Shown here in pieces: positions 1 to 8,963 of a DNA stretch of 34,862 bases. The notes beneath the pieces were generated by a model. That model was not told the DNA's origin, did not search any database, and was given only the letters and a program-made list of their open reading frames with translations. How positions within the stretch are numbered: position 1 is the stretch's first letter; each line of letters begins with the position of its first letter. This stretch comes from Phycisphaerae bacterium (GTDB taxonomy: Bacteria > Planctomycetota > Phycisphaerae > SM23-33). The stretch lies in contig JADHXQ010000050.1 in assembly GCA_016782885.1 (NCBI GenBank), positions 1-34,862 on the forward strand. The letters are read 5' to 3'. The position numbers were made by a program, and so were the translations under genes.

Positions 1-147
1 CGCTGGTTGAACAGCGCCCCGTCCCCGAAAGGCGAAACGTTCGAGCAGTACCTGACCAAATGGCACCGCGCCGCACCCGACAAGCACAAACCATTCGTAA
101 AAAAAGTAGCACACCTCTACGGCGTGACGTTAGAGATCAGCAAATAA
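1..147 (+). CDS. 3' end of an unidentified gene (partial)
   Basis: Frame 1 is open from the left edge to a TAA at 145-147 and gives the last 48 residues of a protein that begins outside the window. The tail is rich in basic and aromatic residues (it contains FEQYLTKWHRAAP and ends LYGVTLEISK). There is no signal, membrane segment or motif that I recognise, so no function is given. It is on the same strand as the HzsA-related genes that follow, but 135 bases and a good promoter candidate separate them, so it need not be in their operon. Confidence 0.6.
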   Translation, partial: RWLNSAPSPKGETFEQYLTKWHRAAPDKHKPFVKKVAHLYGVTLEISK

Positions 148-225
148 CGCTCGTCCGCTTGCTTCGTATGGAGGAACTTCAGGCCGGACGTGATCGTCTT
201 GCCCTTGCCCGGGGCGAACTTTGGT

Positions 226-254
226 TTGCCATGGTTGACCGGAGCGGAGATAAT
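226..254 (+). promoter_or_regulatory. Promoter candidate for the first HzsA-related gene
   Basis: TTGCCA at 226-231 and GATAAT at 249-254 are separated by 17 bases; each differs from the sigma-70 consensus at one position. The expected start of transcription is near 261, giving a leader of about 22 bases that contains the GAGG ribosome-binding site at 271-274. Confidence 0.5.
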
Positions 255-282
255 ATCCGATGTAGCCCTTGAGGTCCTTGTC

Positions 283-2886
283 ATGAAGCGTTTTATTCTC
301 TTGTGTGCTGTCGTCGTACTGTCATTGTCCTCCTCCCTCCGCGCGGATTCGGTTGACGACGTGCTCGCTCTTGCCCGCAAGACGTTGGCGTTTGTGGAGA
401 AAAGTGCCAAACGCCCGAAGCTGGCGGCCCGGCTTGTCGCCATCGAGAAACGCTTGGCTTCGGCGCCGGATGGGGGCGGTGAAGTCCTGTCCGATCTGAA
501 GGCATTGCGGCGCCGGATCATCCTGTCGCACCCGCTGCTTGACTTCGAGAAGCTGCTGATCAACAAGCGACCGCCGCCGTTTTCGCTGTACTCGCACATG
601 TGCGATCAATACTACGGCCGCCACAGCAAGTCCGGGCCCGGATTGACGGTCCTGTCGGCGTGGAAAACCGTACCCAAGCCCACCGTATTGCTCGCCGGCA
701 AGCTGCCGATTGGTTCGGTGCTCCATCCGGATCTGTCATTCGACGCAAAAAAAGTCATCTTCGCCTTCTGCGACCACACCGAAGCCAAGCCGGCCGGCGT
801 GAAAATCCCCACCCATCCCACGGTCGTTCGCGGCGGGTTCGTGTACAAAGATATCGGGCAGAGGCGTTTCTTCATCTACGAAGCCACGCTCGACGGGAAA
901 ACGGTCCGCCAACTCACCGGCGGCCCGGGCGACCCGATGACCCGCGCCGGGGGACGCCAGACCGTGATGATCGAGGATTTCGATCCGTGCTACCTGCCCG
1001 ACGGCGGGTTTGCGTTCGTCTCGACGCGCTGCCAGAGCTTCGGGCGATGTCATTGGGGCAGGTACACCCCCGCGTACCTGCTCTACAGGGGCGAGGGCGA
1101 CGGGAGCGGGATCAGGCAGATATCGTTCGGAGAGGCCAACGAGTGGGACCCCAGCGTCCTGCCCGACGGGCGCCTGGTCTACGCCCGCTGGGACTACATC
1201 AACCGCCACAACACGTGGTTCCAAAGCCTCTGGGTCACCCGCCCGGACGGATCGGCCACCGAACACTATTACGGTAACTACTCGGTCAACCCCTGCATGA
1301 ACTCCGAAGCGCTAGCCGTCCCCGGTTCACACAAGGTCGTCAGCACCGCCACTGCCCATCACTTCATCAGCGCCGGATCGGTCATGCTCATCGACCCCCG
1401 CAAAGGCCGCGACGGTATGGAACCGGTCGAGCGGATCACGCCCGAGGTCAAGTTCCCCGAGACCGAAGGATGGGGACTCAAGGGCTGCTACACCACGCCA
1501 TACCCGTTGAGCGAGGACCTTTACCTGGTTTCCTATTCGCCCGAGATCGTCAACTGGGATCGGCGCAAGGGGCGGTACGGCGGGACCTGGCCCAGCGCCA
1601 GCGCCTTCGGTATATACCTGATCGACACCCTCGGCGGGCGCGAGTTGATCTATCGCGACCCGAAGGTCTCGTGCTACGCTCCGATTCCGATCCGCCCGAG
1701 GCGCAAGCCTCCGGCCTTGCCTCCGGTCTCGCAGCCCGGATCCGGTCTGAAGACCGGGGTGTTTATGATCCAGGACGTTCACCGCAGCACCGAAAAGATA
1801 CCCGCCGGAACGATCAAAGCCGTGCGCGTCAATCGCATTCACAGCCAACCGGCTGCCGACAAATCGCTGCTGACCTACGCCAGCAGCCAGGAGATTCTCA
1901 AGAGCGTTGTCGGGACGGTCCCGGTAAGTTCCGGCGGGACGGTGGCGTTTCAGGCTCCGGCTTGCGAAACGTTGCAACTCCAGGTCCTCGACGCTGATGG
2001 ATTGGCGGTCATGACCATGCGTTCCAGCGTATATCTCCAGCCCGGTGAAGTCAGCGCGTGTGTGGGCTGTCACGAATCTCGCAAGGATACGCCAGTGTTA
2101 CAGGCCATTCCCGGAGGATTGAAGATCCAATCGCTCACGCCTCCGGACGGGCCGAAGTATCCGGGCGGATTGAGCTTCGCCCGAACGGTCCAGCCGGTGC
2201 TCGACCGCCACTGCATCTCGTGCCACGGACTAAAAGCCAAGCCCGACGGGAAGCTGTCGCTGATTGGCAGGCGCACGCGATTCAACGCCGCCTACGACGC
2301 CCTGATCAAGACCAAAGGGCTGGTCAAGATGGCGATGGGGAACGGGGAAACTCATGCCTCCAAACCGAAAGATTACTTCGCCCACGCCGGAAAGCTCGCG
2401 GGCATTCTGCGCGTCGGTAAGCACACCAGGCACATCAAGCTCGATCAGGCCAGTTTCCAGCGGATCGTCGACTGGATGGACCTCAACGTACAGTATTTCG
2501 GCGACTACTCGTACAATCGACCAGAACAGCGGTCTTTCGATCTCGAAGGCGTAAAAGCGCTGAAAGCGTACGTCGCCGAACTGTTCGGTGAAAAACTCTC
2601 CGCCCAGCCGATCGAAGCGCTGGTCAACGTCGCGCTGCCGACATCAAGCCGCATCCTCAAAGCCCCGCTGGCCCTCAGCGCGGGCGGATGGGGGCAGATC
2701 GAGAAAGGCGCCTGGAAGAGCACTGATGCTCCCGGGTATCGAAAGATGCTCAAGCTGGTCGAAGGCGCCATCGCACCGTTGGCGCATAAGGACATAGACG
2801 GGACCTGTGGCCGGGAAAAATGCGCCTGCCGAAGCTGCTGGGTTAGAAAACTCCGCACCGCAAGAATCGCCCAAGGCGGAAAGTAA
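283..2886 (+). CDS. HzsA-related secreted beta-propeller / diheme cytochrome c protein (paralogue 1)
   Basis: 867 residues. The ATG at 283 is preferred to the upstream start at 190 because it opens a clear Sec signal peptide (MKRFILLCAVVVLSLSSSLRA) and has GAGG 8 bases before it. Residues about 100-500 are a WD40/TolB-like beta-propeller with recurrent LPDGR and YxRWDY blade motifs. Two c-type heme motifs follow: CVGCH (593-597) and CISCH (644-648), so the protein should be periplasmic. This order (propeller, then two hemes) matches the alpha subunit of hydrazine synthase, and planctomycete genomes carry many such HzsA-related proteins of unknown function. No HzsB/HzsC partner is present. An odd feature is the C-terminal cysteine cluster C842-x4-C847-x-C849-x2-C852, absent from the two paralogues in this window. 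The family call is firm; the substrate is unknown. Confidence 0.85.
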   Translation: MKRFILLCAVVVLSLSSSLRADSVDDVLALARKTLAFVEKSAKRPKLAARLVAIEKRLASAPDGGGEVLSDLKALRRRIILSHPLLDFEKLLINKRPPPFSLYSHMCDQYYGRHSKSGPGLTVLSAWKTVPKPTVLLAGKLPIGSVLHPDLSFDAKKVIFAFCDHTEAKPAGVKIPTHPTVVRGGFVYKDIGQRRFFIYEATLDGKTVRQLTGGPGDPMTRAGGRQTVMIEDFDPCYLPDGGFAFVSTRCQSFGRCHWGRYTPAYLLYRGEGDGSGIRQISFGEANEWDPSVLPDGRLVYARWDYINRHNTWFQSLWVTRPDGSATEHYYGNYSVNPCMNSEALAVPGSHKVVSTATAHHFISAGSVMLIDPRKGRDGMEPVERITPEVKFPETEGWGLKGCYTTPYPLSEDLYLVSYSPEIVNWDRRKGRYGGTWPSASAFGIYLIDTLGGRELIYRDPKVSCYAPIPIRPRRKPPALPPVSQPGSGLKTGVFMIQDVHRSTEKIPAGTIKAVRVNRIHSQPAADKSLLTYASSQEILKSVVGTVPVSSGGTVAFQAPACETLQLQVLDADGLAVMTMRSSVYLQPGEVSACVGCHESRKDTPVLQAIPGGLKIQSLTPPDGPKYPGGLSFARTVQPVLDRHCISCHGLKAKPDGKLSLIGRRTRFNAAYDALIKTKGLVKMAMGNGETHASKPKDYFAHAGKLAGILRVGKHTRHIKLDQASFQRIVDWMDLNVQYFGDYSYNRPEQRSFDLEGVKALKAYVAELFGEKLSAQPIEALVNVALPTSSRILKAPLALSAGGWGQIEKGAWKSTDAPGYRKMLKLVEGAIAPLAHKDIDGTCGREKCACRSCWVRKLRTARIAQGGK

Positions 2887-2911
2887 CCGCATCCTGACAA
2901 GGAGTGATGAG

Positions 2912-5893
2912 ATGAATCGTAGATTAGCGATCGTGATAAATGCATTGTGGCTGGTTGTCGGTGTGGGTGTATCTCCGGCGGCGACCGCTGACCGCGCCCC
3001 TGGCGCGATGCGGTGGATATGGTTTCCCGAGGGGAATCCCGCCAGCAGTGCGCCGGCTGGGAAACGGTACTTCCGCGCGTCGTTTGATATCCCCGGCGGC
3101 GTGAAGATCAAGAAGGCACGCTTTACGATCACCGTTGATGATGTCGGCGTCTTGTACGTTAATGGTAAGCTCGCGGGCAAGGCCGCCGGCGGATGGAATA
3201 AATTCGACACGATCGACGTGACAAAACGCCTCAAGAGCGGTCGGAACGTTCTGGCGGTCGAGGGCGCCAATAGTGGCGTGAACCCGGCGGGCGTTATCGG
3301 GCGGCTTGAGATCCGCCCGGTAAAGGGCAAAGCGATTACTGTGGTTACAGACGGCAAGTGGCGGGCGAGCAAGACGGCTCCGTCCGGGTGGAGGGGCGCC
3401 AAGTTCGACGATTCCTCCTGGCCCAAGGCCAAGGTGCTCGGACCGCTGAACATCGGAGCCTGGAAGGGGCACGCCGGCTTTGACGGAGCCGGTTCGGTTG
3501 TAGACGTCAATCGCGGTCTGGAGCCGGTCAGCAAGGCCGGCGCCCGCAAGATCATCGAGTCCGACTGGATGCACCAGGCCGGAGGTTCGCCGACTCCGGC
3601 CCGTTCGCTTCTTGAAATTGGCTGGACGCGCAAACTCGCCAAACGCATCACCGCCGCGGACAAGCAATTGACCTTCAAGACCGAACTGGACGAGTTGAGC
3701 AAGCTCGAAACGAAACTCGGCGCCGCTGACGAGGACGATGAGGGCGAGCTTTACTTCGCCGTCCGGCGTATCAAGCGGAAGATCATGCTGTCCAATCCGC
3801 TCGTGAATTTCGACAAGCTGCTGCTGCTGGATACTCCCGCCTATGCGGGCGTTCACGAGTCGGCCCACCGCAACGGGTATCACTACGGGAATCGCAGCGG
3901 CAGCCGCCTGACAGTGCTCGACGGGATCGGTCCCGACGCCAAAGAGCGCGTCCTGACGGCGCCCGAGGCGGGATACATCATGCGAATGGACCTGTCCTTC
4001 GACGCGAAAAAAGTGGTCTTCGGTATGAAACCAATCCTCGGGCGAAGCTTCCATCTGTACGAGGTGGGCGTCGACGGTAAGGGCCTGAAGCAACTGACCA
4101 ACAGCCCCTACGATGACATGGACCCGATCTACCTGACCGACGGGCGGATCATGTTTTCGACCTCGCGGGGCAACACGTACGTTCGTTGCCTGCCGCCTTC
4201 GGCGTCGACCGTGCTTGCCCGCTGCGACGCCGACGGAAAGAACATCTACATCATCTCGCGCAATAACGAGCCGGACTACACGCCCTCGCTCCTGCCGGAC
4301 GGGCGGGTGCTTTACACGCGATGGGAGTACACCGAGCGGCCGCTCTGGCGGCTGCAGAAACTATGGACGATCAATCCCGACGGTACGGGCTTGTCTGTCT
4401 ACTGGGGTAACTCCAGCGCGCATCCGGACGTTATGTGGGAGGCCCGTCCGATACCAGGGACCAGCAAGGTGATGTTCGCCGGGGTGGGGCACCATAACGT
4501 AATAACCGGCTGCATCGGGATCGTCGATGTGACGCGAGGGCTTGAGTATCCAAACGGTATCACCAAGGTCACCGCCGAACTCCGCTGGCCCGAATCGGGC
4601 GACTCGCGCGGACCTAATCCCGTAACCTCGCCGGACTACCACGCGGCCGGGCGGTTCTGGTCGTACAGGTGTCCGTTCCCGCTGGGTCCTGAAGATTTCC
4701 TGGTCTCCGCGGCCCGCAGAGCCAACGGTCGATTCGACCTTTACCTGATGGACATCCACGGGAATCGCGAACTGCTTTACGTCGGGCGGAACAATTCGTG
4801 GTATGCCCGCCCGCTGCGGGCGAGGCCCAAACCGCTGGCCCGTCCGGACCGGGTGGTTTGGCCAAAAGCGGGCGAGAAGGCCGTCGGTGGAGTACTGTTC
4901 AGCTCGAACGTTTACCAGGGCGTCGAAGACCTGCCCAAGGGCATCGCCAAATACCTCCGCGTGATCCAGATGGATGCCAAGACATACAGCTCGGGCTTCA
5001 AATCGTGGCGCCATTCGGGACCGGCGATATCGATTATCCAGGAAGACGGCGTGAAGCGCATACTCGGCGACGTGCCGATCGAGGCCGACGGGTCGGTAGC
5101 CTTCAAAGTGCCCTCCGGACAGGCGCTGCACTTCCAACTGCTCGACAAGGACCGGCGCTGCATCCAGATCATGCGATCGTTCACCGGCGTGATGCCTGGT
5201 GAGATGCGAGGTTGCCTGGGCTGTCACGGACTGAACCACGCAACGCCCCAGGCGCTGACCAATCGCAAGCCGGTTCGCAGGGCGGCCTCTGATCTCACGC
5301 CTCCTCCGTGGGGCGCTGACGTGAGCATCAGCTACGAACGGTTCTGCCAGCCGATACTAGACAAGTACTGCGGTAAGTGTCACCAGGGCGACGGTAAAGG
5401 GCGCAAGAAGTTTGACATGACGCTGCGCGGCGGTGTGCCCGAGCGGGGTATCACCGATCCGAAAATGCTTCCGTTCAAGGAACCGTACCTCACGCTGGTG
5501 GGGCAGGCCTGGGGCGGTCCGCGCCCAGCGGGCAAGGGCGCCGCGCTGGGGTTTGCGGGGTGCCTGAACGTCGAGGGCAATCGCCGGTACGGACCGCTGA
5601 AGCCCATGACGATGCTCTCGTCGACCAGCCCGCTGATCAAGCGCGCCATGAGCGGTAAGCACAACAAGGTGAAGATCGAGGGCGACGACCTGCTGCGCCT
5701 GATCGCCTGGGTCGACTGCAACTGCGTCTACCGCGGCGACGAAGAGGTCCGCCAGATCCCCGACGCGGGCGAAAGCGTCGCCAGGCGCTTCCCCGTGGCG
5801 CCCAAGACCTGCACCGCACCGATAATAAAGAGATTAAACCCGGTAAACGATAATATCCCGACCATCCCGTCGAAGAAAGGCGTTAGGGACTGA
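2912..5893 (+). CDS. HzsA-related secreted protein with N-terminal jelly-roll domain (paralogue 2)
   Basis: 993 residues. The ATG at 2912 is chosen over 2807 because it starts a signal peptide (MNRRLAIVINALWLVVGVGV, cleavage near ATA) and has AAGGAG 7 bases upstream; it lies 25 bases after the stop of paralogue 1, so the two are probably co-transcribed. Residues about 33-185 form an extra domain with the pattern of the galactose-binding-like beta-sandwich seen at the N terminus of GH2 and rhamnosidase enzymes (WIWFPEG, YVNGK, FDDSSWP). Then come a coiled helical stretch (about 240-290), a PD40-type beta-propeller (about 300-680) and two heme c motifs, CLGCH (768-772) and CGKCH (820-824). The domain fusion suggests binding of a carbohydrate or other extracellular polymer, which is inference. 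The catalytic role, if any, is unknown. Confidence 0.85.
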   Translation: MNRRLAIVINALWLVVGVGVSPAATADRAPGAMRWIWFPEGNPASSAPAGKRYFRASFDIPGGVKIKKARFTITVDDVGVLYVNGKLAGKAAGGWNKFDTIDVTKRLKSGRNVLAVEGANSGVNPAGVIGRLEIRPVKGKAITVVTDGKWRASKTAPSGWRGAKFDDSSWPKAKVLGPLNIGAWKGHAGFDGAGSVVDVNRGLEPVSKAGARKIIESDWMHQAGGSPTPARSLLEIGWTRKLAKRITAADKQLTFKTELDELSKLETKLGAADEDDEGELYFAVRRIKRKIMLSNPLVNFDKLLLLDTPAYAGVHESAHRNGYHYGNRSGSRLTVLDGIGPDAKERVLTAPEAGYIMRMDLSFDAKKVVFGMKPILGRSFHLYEVGVDGKGLKQLTNSPYDDMDPIYLTDGRIMFSTSRGNTYVRCLPPSASTVLARCDADGKNIYIISRNNEPDYTPSLLPDGRVLYTRWEYTERPLWRLQKLWTINPDGTGLSVYWGNSSAHPDVMWEARPIPGTSKVMFAGVGHHNVITGCIGIVDVTRGLEYPNGITKVTAELRWPESGDSRGPNPVTSPDYHAAGRFWSYRCPFPLGPEDFLVSAARRANGRFDLYLMDIHGNRELLYVGRNNSWYARPLRARPKPLARPDRVVWPKAGEKAVGGVLFSSNVYQGVEDLPKGIAKYLRVIQMDAKTYSSGFKSWRHSGPAISIIQEDGVKRILGDVPIEADGSVAFKVPSGQALHFQLLDKDRRCIQIMRSFTGVMPGEMRGCLGCHGLNHATPQALTNRKPVRRAASDLTPPPWGADVSISYERFCQPILDKYCGKCHQGDGKGRKKFDMTLRGGVPERGITDPKMLPFKEPYLTLVGQAWGGPRPAGKGAALGFAGCLNVEGNRRYGPLKPMTMLSSTSPLIKRAMSGKHNKVKIEGDDLLRLIAWVDCNCVYRGDEEVRQIPDAGESVARRFPVAPKTCTAPIIKRLNPVNDNIPTIPSKKGVRD

Positions 5894-5902
5894 CCTTCGT
5901 CG

Positions 5903-6237
5903 CCGTTGAGCCCGACGAAGGAGGGTGGCGTGAAAGTAGCCCCGGGTGAGCCGTCAGGCGAGCCCGGGGAATAAGGCTTATATCATATAAAGAGCCCGCC
6001 GAACGGCGGGTGATTGACACAAGGCATTGGCCATGAACCCGGGGGGGGCGCATATCAGCGGTGGAAATGCGGGGGGGCAAAGGCTTCGCAAATACGCGTG
6101 ACTTTTCGGACGCCTTGTGTCAGTCACCCTCCGTTCGGAGGGCTCCGGGTATGGGGGCGTTCGTGTTCCCCGGGCTCGCTTTGCTCACCCGGGGCTACTT
6201 TCAAGTCACCCTCCTGCGTCGGGCTTCGCGGCAACGG
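5903..6237. repeat. Large inverted repeat made of two hairpin-bearing arms; no gene
   Basis: The 427-base gap between the HzsA pair and the serine dehydratase gene is filled by an inverted duplication. Outer arms 5903-5971 and 6166-6237 are imperfect reverse complements (shared blocks include AAAGTAGCCCCGGGTGAGC and its complement). Inner arms 5992-6025 and 6112-6145 match at 31 of 34 positions. Each inner arm contains its own hairpin: CCCGCC-GAAC-GGCGGG at 5995-6010, and CCCTCC-GAAC-GGAGGG (read on the minus strand) at 6127-6142. About 86 bases separate the arms. It resembles a REP/BIME-type or MITE-like non-coding element. The first hairpin could also attenuate transcripts leaving the HzsA pair, but it lacks a T-tract. 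Confidence 0.8.
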
Positions 6238-6265
6238 TGCTCGCGATTATTCGGCTTACTGAGCC

Positions 6266-6295
6266 TTCTCAAAACCACCGCGGGCGGTGTATACT
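6266..6295 (+). promoter_or_regulatory. Promoter candidate for the serine dehydratase operon
   Basis: TTCTCA at 6266-6271, an 18-base spacer and TATACT at 6290-6295. The -10 is good and the -35 is weak. Transcription would begin near 6302, just ahead of the AAGG ribosome-binding site at 6310-6313. It would serve the run of genes that continues to 19292. Confidence 0.4.
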
Positions 6296-6320
6296 GATCG
6301 CCAGACAGAAAGGCGACAGT

Positions 6321-7871
6321 ATGAAGGTTGTCAGTATATTCAATCACGTTTTGGGTCCGGTGATGCGCGGGCCTTCGAGCAGCCATACGGCCGGTGCGTT
6401 TCATATGTCCCAGATGGCGATGTCGCTGCTTGGCGAAAGGCCGGTGCGGGCGGTGTTCTCGTTCGACAGCGACGGTTCCTATGCGGCGACGTATGCGGCG
6501 CAGGGCGCCGATCGCGCGTTTGCGATGGGCCTTCTGGATATCCCGCTGACCGATGAACGCTTCTTCAACGCCCTGGGTCTGGCTGCGGGCCGGGGGCTGC
6601 AGGTCGAGTTCAACACCACGAAACTCGAAAACCCCGACCACCCGAACAGTGTCGATATCGAACTGTACGGCGCCTGCGGCGCCTCGCTGATGCTGCGTGC
6701 CAGATCGATCGGCGGGGGGGCGGTCGAGATCATCCGCGTCGACGGTTGGGATGTATGTATCACCGGCGAGGCCTGGGATGTTCTTGTGGAAGTCGAAGCC
6801 GGACATGAAGCTGCGGCTGCCATGACGCTCGATGACGATCTGGTGGCCGAGTTGGAAGTAATCCCCCGCGACGAGCGGATGCTGCTGCGAGCACAGCGGG
6901 GCTCGGAACTCTCGGGCGAAGAGTGCGATCGCCTGATCGCTATCGCGGGCGTTGTTGGCGTTCGACAGGTGCGCCCGGTTTATTTCGTCCACACCGGTCA
7001 GCCCCTTTTCGCCAGCGCCGCCGGCGCGATCGCCTTGGCTGAGGAGACGGGCAAATCGATGGGGCAGCTCGGTCTGGAGTATGAAGCCGCGTTGCTCGGG
7101 TTGTCGACCGGCGAGGTCCTAGCCGAGATGGTGAAGCGATACGAAATAATGGCGCGATCGGCCGACGAGGGGCTCGGACCGGATCCCCCGCCGATGCAAC
7201 TGCTGACGCCCAGCGCCGGGGCGATCTTCGCCGCCGATGCGGCGGGCAATCTGCCCGGCGGCGGGATTCACCTTCGAGCGGCCGCCAGGGCGATGGCGAT
7301 CATGCACATCAATGGCGCCATGGGAGTGGTTTGTGCGGCCCCGACGGGCGGGGCGGCGGGGACTTTGCCAGGCGTGATAGTTACCTGCGCCGAGGAGAAG
7401 AGGCTCGACGCCGAAGGCGCCGCGATGGCGCTTTTGGCGGCGGGGGCGATCGGAGTGATAGTCGCCACGCGCGCAACGTTTGCAGCCGAAATCGCGGGTT
7501 GCCAGGTGGAGATCGGCGCCGCTGGTGCGATGGCGGCTGCCGCGGTTGTCGATATCGCCGGCGGAACGATTTCCCAGGCGATGCACGCGGCTGCGATATC
7601 GTTCCAGAACTCCATGGGCTCGGTTTGCGACCTGGTCCAGGGCACGGTCGAGATTCCGTGTCACACGCGCAATGCAGCCGCTGCAGCGGGCGCGTTTGTC
7701 TGTGCGGACCTCATCCTCGGCGGATACGCCAACCCCATCGACCTTGACGAAACCATTGACGCGGTCTACGCCAGCGGGAAGATGCTCCCTCCGGAACTGC
7801 GATGCACGTCGCTTGGGGGGCTGGCGGTCACGCCGTCGGCGCTGGCGATGAAACGCATAGGAGAAGACTGA
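6321..7871 (+). CDS. sdaA: L-serine dehydratase, iron-sulfur dependent, single-chain
   Basis: 516 residues. Start at 6321 with AAGG 7 bases upstream; the frame is open further up only through the repeat element. The N-terminal third is the SDH beta domain, with the GPSSSHT motif at residues 17-23; the C-terminal part is the SDH alpha domain with APTGGAAGTLPG. Cysteines C394 (GCQVE), C436 (VCDLVQG) and C447 (IPCHTRN) sit in the family's cluster-binding motifs; their 42- and 11-residue spacing is the one I recall for the Legionella enzyme. The family deaminates L-serine to pyruvate and ammonia with an oxygen-sensitive [4Fe-4S] cluster that polarises the hydroxyl. The next gene starts 5 bases after the stop and encodes an OCD-family protein, so another beta-hydroxy amino acid is possible as substrate. 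Cytoplasmic. Confidence 0.9.
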   Translation: MKVVSIFNHVLGPVMRGPSSSHTAGAFHMSQMAMSLLGERPVRAVFSFDSDGSYAATYAAQGADRAFAMGLLDIPLTDERFFNALGLAAGRGLQVEFNTTKLENPDHPNSVDIELYGACGASLMLRARSIGGGAVEIIRVDGWDVCITGEAWDVLVEVEAGHEAAAAMTLDDDLVAELEVIPRDERMLLRAQRGSELSGEECDRLIAIAGVVGVRQVRPVYFVHTGQPLFASAAGAIALAEETGKSMGQLGLEYEAALLGLSTGEVLAEMVKRYEIMARSADEGLGPDPPPMQLLTPSAGAIFAADAAGNLPGGGIHLRAAARAMAIMHINGAMGVVCAAPTGGAAGTLPGVIVTCAEEKRLDAEGAAMALLAAGAIGVIVATRATFAAEIAGCQVEIGAAGAMAAAAVVDIAGGTISQAMHAAAISFQNSMGSVCDLVQGTVEIPCHTRNAAAAAGAFVCADLILGGYANPIDLDETIDAVYASGKMLPPELRCTSLGGLAVTPSALAMKRIGED

Positions 7872-7876
7872 CTGCA

Positions 7877-8869
7877 ATGCCCCACTCGAAACTTTTTTAT
7901 CTGTCGTCCGCCGATGTCCGGCGCGCCCTTCCGATGTCCGATGCCGTTGATGCGATGAAGCAGGCGTTCGCTGAACTCTCAGCCGGGCAGGCCATCGTTC
8001 CGCAACGGATACACATGCCCCTTCGGCACGCCGGCGGAGACGTTCTGTTCATGCCCGCGGCGGGAATAGACACCGGGCAGATCACCATGAAGATTATCAC
8101 GCTGTTTGAAGGTAATCATGCCAAGGGCCTGCCATTCATCCAGGCGATTGTTGTTCTGCTTGACGGTGAAGACGGACGTCCGCTTGCAATAATGGACGGA
8201 GCTTCGCTCACCGCGATACGCACGGGCGCCGCTTCGGGGGCGGCCACTGACTTGCTCGCTCGCGAAGACGCCGAATCAGTCGCGATTTTTGGAGCCGGAG
8301 CCCAGGGGCAAACGCAGCTTGAAGCCGTTTGTGCGGTGCGCCCCATTGTTCGAGCGAGCGTGTTTGACCAGAGCACACTTGCCGCCGTGGAATTCGAGAA
8401 CGAAATGTCCGAGCGGTTGGGCATACCCGTTACCGCCGCGTCCACCGCGAGCGGGAACCTCGCCGGCGCCGATATCGTCTGCACAGCCACTACTTCCGAA
8501 ACGCCCGTATTCGACGACGCCGATCTGGCTCCGGGCGTACACATCAACGCTGTCGGTTCATACAAGCCTCACGTGCGGGAGATTCCCGCCGAAACGGTGG
8601 TTCGCTCTCGCGTTGTCGTCGACGAGATCAGCGCAATACTCGAAGAAGCCGGCGACCTTCTCATGCCGATGCATGACGGTCTGATCAGCAGGGATCACAT
8701 ACGCGCCGAACTCGGCGAGATTGTCCTGGGCCAAAAGGTCGGACGACATGACGACGCCGAAATTACGTTTTTCAAATCGGTTGGCGTGGCGATTCAGGAT
8801 CTCGCAGCGGCGGGGCGTATTCTAGCCAACGCACATCGCGACGGATTGGGAATCGAACTGGAGCGATGA
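7877..8869 (+). CDS. Ornithine cyclodeaminase / mu-crystallin family NAD(P)-dependent protein
   Basis: 330 residues. The ATG at 7877 lies 5 bases after the sdaA stop, with AGGAGA at 7859-7864 inside the end of sdaA, so translation is probably coupled. The Rossmann motif GAGAQG is at residues 139-144. Family hallmarks are K72 in TMKIITL, R115 in TAIRTGAAS, and the C-terminal SVGVAIQDLAAA. The family includes ornithine cyclodeaminase, alanine dehydrogenase and reductases of cyclic or linear imines (ketimine reductase, pyrroline-2-carboxylate reductase, iminosuccinate reductase). The sequence alone does not choose between them. Its place directly behind a dehydratase favours an imine reductase acting on the product of that enzyme, which is inference. 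Confidence 0.85.
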   Translation: MPHSKLFYLSSADVRRALPMSDAVDAMKQAFAELSAGQAIVPQRIHMPLRHAGGDVLFMPAAGIDTGQITMKIITLFEGNHAKGLPFIQAIVVLLDGEDGRPLAIMDGASLTAIRTGAASGAATDLLAREDAESVAIFGAGAQGQTQLEAVCAVRPIVRASVFDQSTLAAVEFENEMSERLGIPVTAASTASGNLAGADIVCTATTSETPVFDDADLAPGVHINAVGSYKPHVREIPAETVVRSRVVVDEISAILEEAGDLLMPMHDGLISRDHIRAELGEIVLGQKVGRHDDAEITFFKSVGVAIQDLAAAGRILANAHRDGLGIELER

Positions 8870-8963
8870 TGACGAATAGAGTTGACTTTGACATCGCCTG
8901 CGGGACAATGGCGAGCGACATTATTCTCCGGTATTGTTAACGTTTTTTCTCGAGGAGTTGGAT

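Noticed and set aside
283-5893. A hydrazine synthase (anammox) locus
   Set aside because: Only alpha-like proteins are present; no HzsB/HzsC, hydroxylamine oxidoreductase or other anammox genes, and the position expected for the tyrosine heme ligand is not Tyr.
8882-8909. Promoter TTGACT-16-GACAAT before aor
   Set aside because: The -10 is poor and aor is on the same strand with a short gap after the OCD-family gene; read-through is the simpler explanation.
8869-8940. A 23-codon open frame between the OCD-family gene and aor, overlapping the previous stop as TGATG
   Set aside because: No domain, no ribosome-binding site and no recognisable composition; aor has its own good start after it.
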